Origin: Euphorbia lathyris
Lineage: Eukaryota > Streptophyta > Magnoliopsida > Malpighiales > Euphorbiaceae
Assembly (NCBI RefSeq): GCF_963576675.1
Contig: NC_088916.1
Location: forward strand, 9,501,001 to 9,565,000
Length of the DNA: 64,000 bases
Direction of reading: 5' to 3'
The notes under the pieces were generated by a model. The model did no database searches. It had not been told where the DNA came from and worked only from the letters and a program-made list of their open reading frames with translations. Numbering within the stretch: the stretch's first letter is position 1; each line of letters opens with the position of its first letter. Shown here piece by piece: positions 63,318-64,000 of the stretch. Made by a program: the position numbers and the translations under genes.

Positions 63318-63803
63318 TAGGAGTGTGCATCGGTTCAGTTTAAACCGCATACCGAACTAAACCGTTTGAATTCAGTTTTTTGATAGTTTGGTTCAGCGTC
63401 GGTTTTATTTTTAGGTGTATTTCGGTATTTGATTCGGTTCGGTTTGACAAAAAATATAAAAAACCTGCACCGAATTACACATATTTTACATTATTTTTTT
63501 ATATATATATAAATATATTTGATTTTACAATGTTAATTTTTTTATTATTGTTTTTGAGATAATAAGCTAATATAAATATATTTGAAAAGTATTTCAAATT
63601 TTTTATTGTGGAAGGAAATTTAATACTGAAATATAGTAATTTTTATTTATTGTTTTTATTTTTTAACTAAATTCGGTTTGTTCGGTCGAATATTTCGGTT
63701 TTACATGCTATTCAGTTTGATATCGATATGAATTATTTTGATAATTTCAATATTCGATTTTTTTTATTCGATTTGGTTCGGTTTTGAACCGACGCATGCC
63801 TTA
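63318..63803. mobile_element. MITE-like element with CATCGGTT/AACCG ends
   Basis: About 486 bp; the left end TAGGAGTGTGCATCGGTTCA and the reverse complement of the right end (TAAGGCATGCGTCGGTTCAA) match imperfectly. The interior is full of CGGTTCGGTT-type repeats. Elements with TAGG.GTGTGCATCGGTT ends are common hAT-type MITEs in plants. No clean 8-bp target duplication is visible (CCTACCAG versus CCTTCGGT). Confidence 0.55.
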
Positions 63804-64000
63804 CCTTCGGTTCAGCCAGTTTTGTAATTAAAACGTTTAAAATTCATCAATGCCTAGGCGAAAAAAAGAAGAACGAAACTTTATCCTTTATTGCGTGTGC
63901 GTGTAGGACTCCACAAAGATATATAACCTTTTTTGTACACTCGTAACTCAATCATTGGTTAATGGTTAACATCAACGGTTGCTTGGTCATCCGAATTTCC
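63804..64000. other. window end, nothing recognised
   Basis: Short host sequence with no gene or repeat ends. Confidence 0.4.

Overview
This window is a gene-poor, retrotransposon-rich stretch of a flowering-plant (most likely eudicot) nuclear genome. It is AT-rich and has GT-AG introns, Copia and Gypsy elements of plant lineages (Sirevirus-like, Tat-like, Athila-like), LINE remnants, several MITEs and a Helitron. Only one host gene is complete: a cytosolic-type lysyl-tRNA synthetase on the minus strand at 45.87-54.48 kb. I traced 16 coding exons, and all intron phases are compatible.

Layout. 1-5944: 3' part of a Sirevirus-like Copia element (gag with three zinc knuckles, pol, an extra ORF, and the 3' half of an LTR). 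It ends inside a GC-rich minus-strand ORF. 7325-7852: Mutator-type MITE. 9092-20832: an LTR-like sequence in minus orientation, split by a complete Copia element (9523-19351, TSD GTAGT) whose pol is itself split by a Tourist/Harbinger-like MITE (15224-15630, TSD TAA). 21573-22323: 5'-truncated LINE. 22658-41965: a Tat-like Gypsy element (TSD CTTAT) whose protease region is split by an opposite-strand Athila-like element (24666-33086, TSD TAGAC). The Athila-like element keeps a gag and a late ORF but shows no pol. Downstream of the Tat pol are four 127-bp tandem repeats and two antisense transcription-unit candidates, each with a TATA box; one has two GT-AG introns. The Tat element sits inside the left copy of a host tandem duplication (left copy from 22323, right copy 43364-44870).

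45315-45735: hAT MITE. 45869-54483: lysyl-tRNA synthetase with an intronic MITE. 54654-56014: inverted-repeat element starting 171 bp upstream of its ATG, with a nested Helitron whose 5' end module occurs four times. 56.4-57.5 kb: decayed LINE. 57842-58316: MULE MITE with perfect 9-bp TSD. 58603-60009: solo Sirevirus-like LTR with perfect TSD CAACT. 61.4-62.1 kb: fragments of a Kaonashi-type MULE (DUF1985-like and MURA DNA-binding domain). 63318-63803: a further MITE-like repeat.

The elements give a nesting order: Tat before Athila, the outer minus LTR before Copia before the Harbinger MITE, and the 54.65-kb inverted-repeat element before the Helitron. The most unusual features are the antisense spliced gene in the Tat element, the pol-less Athila-like element with two near-intact LTRs, and the multi-5'-end Helitron next to the lysyl-tRNA synthetase promoter.
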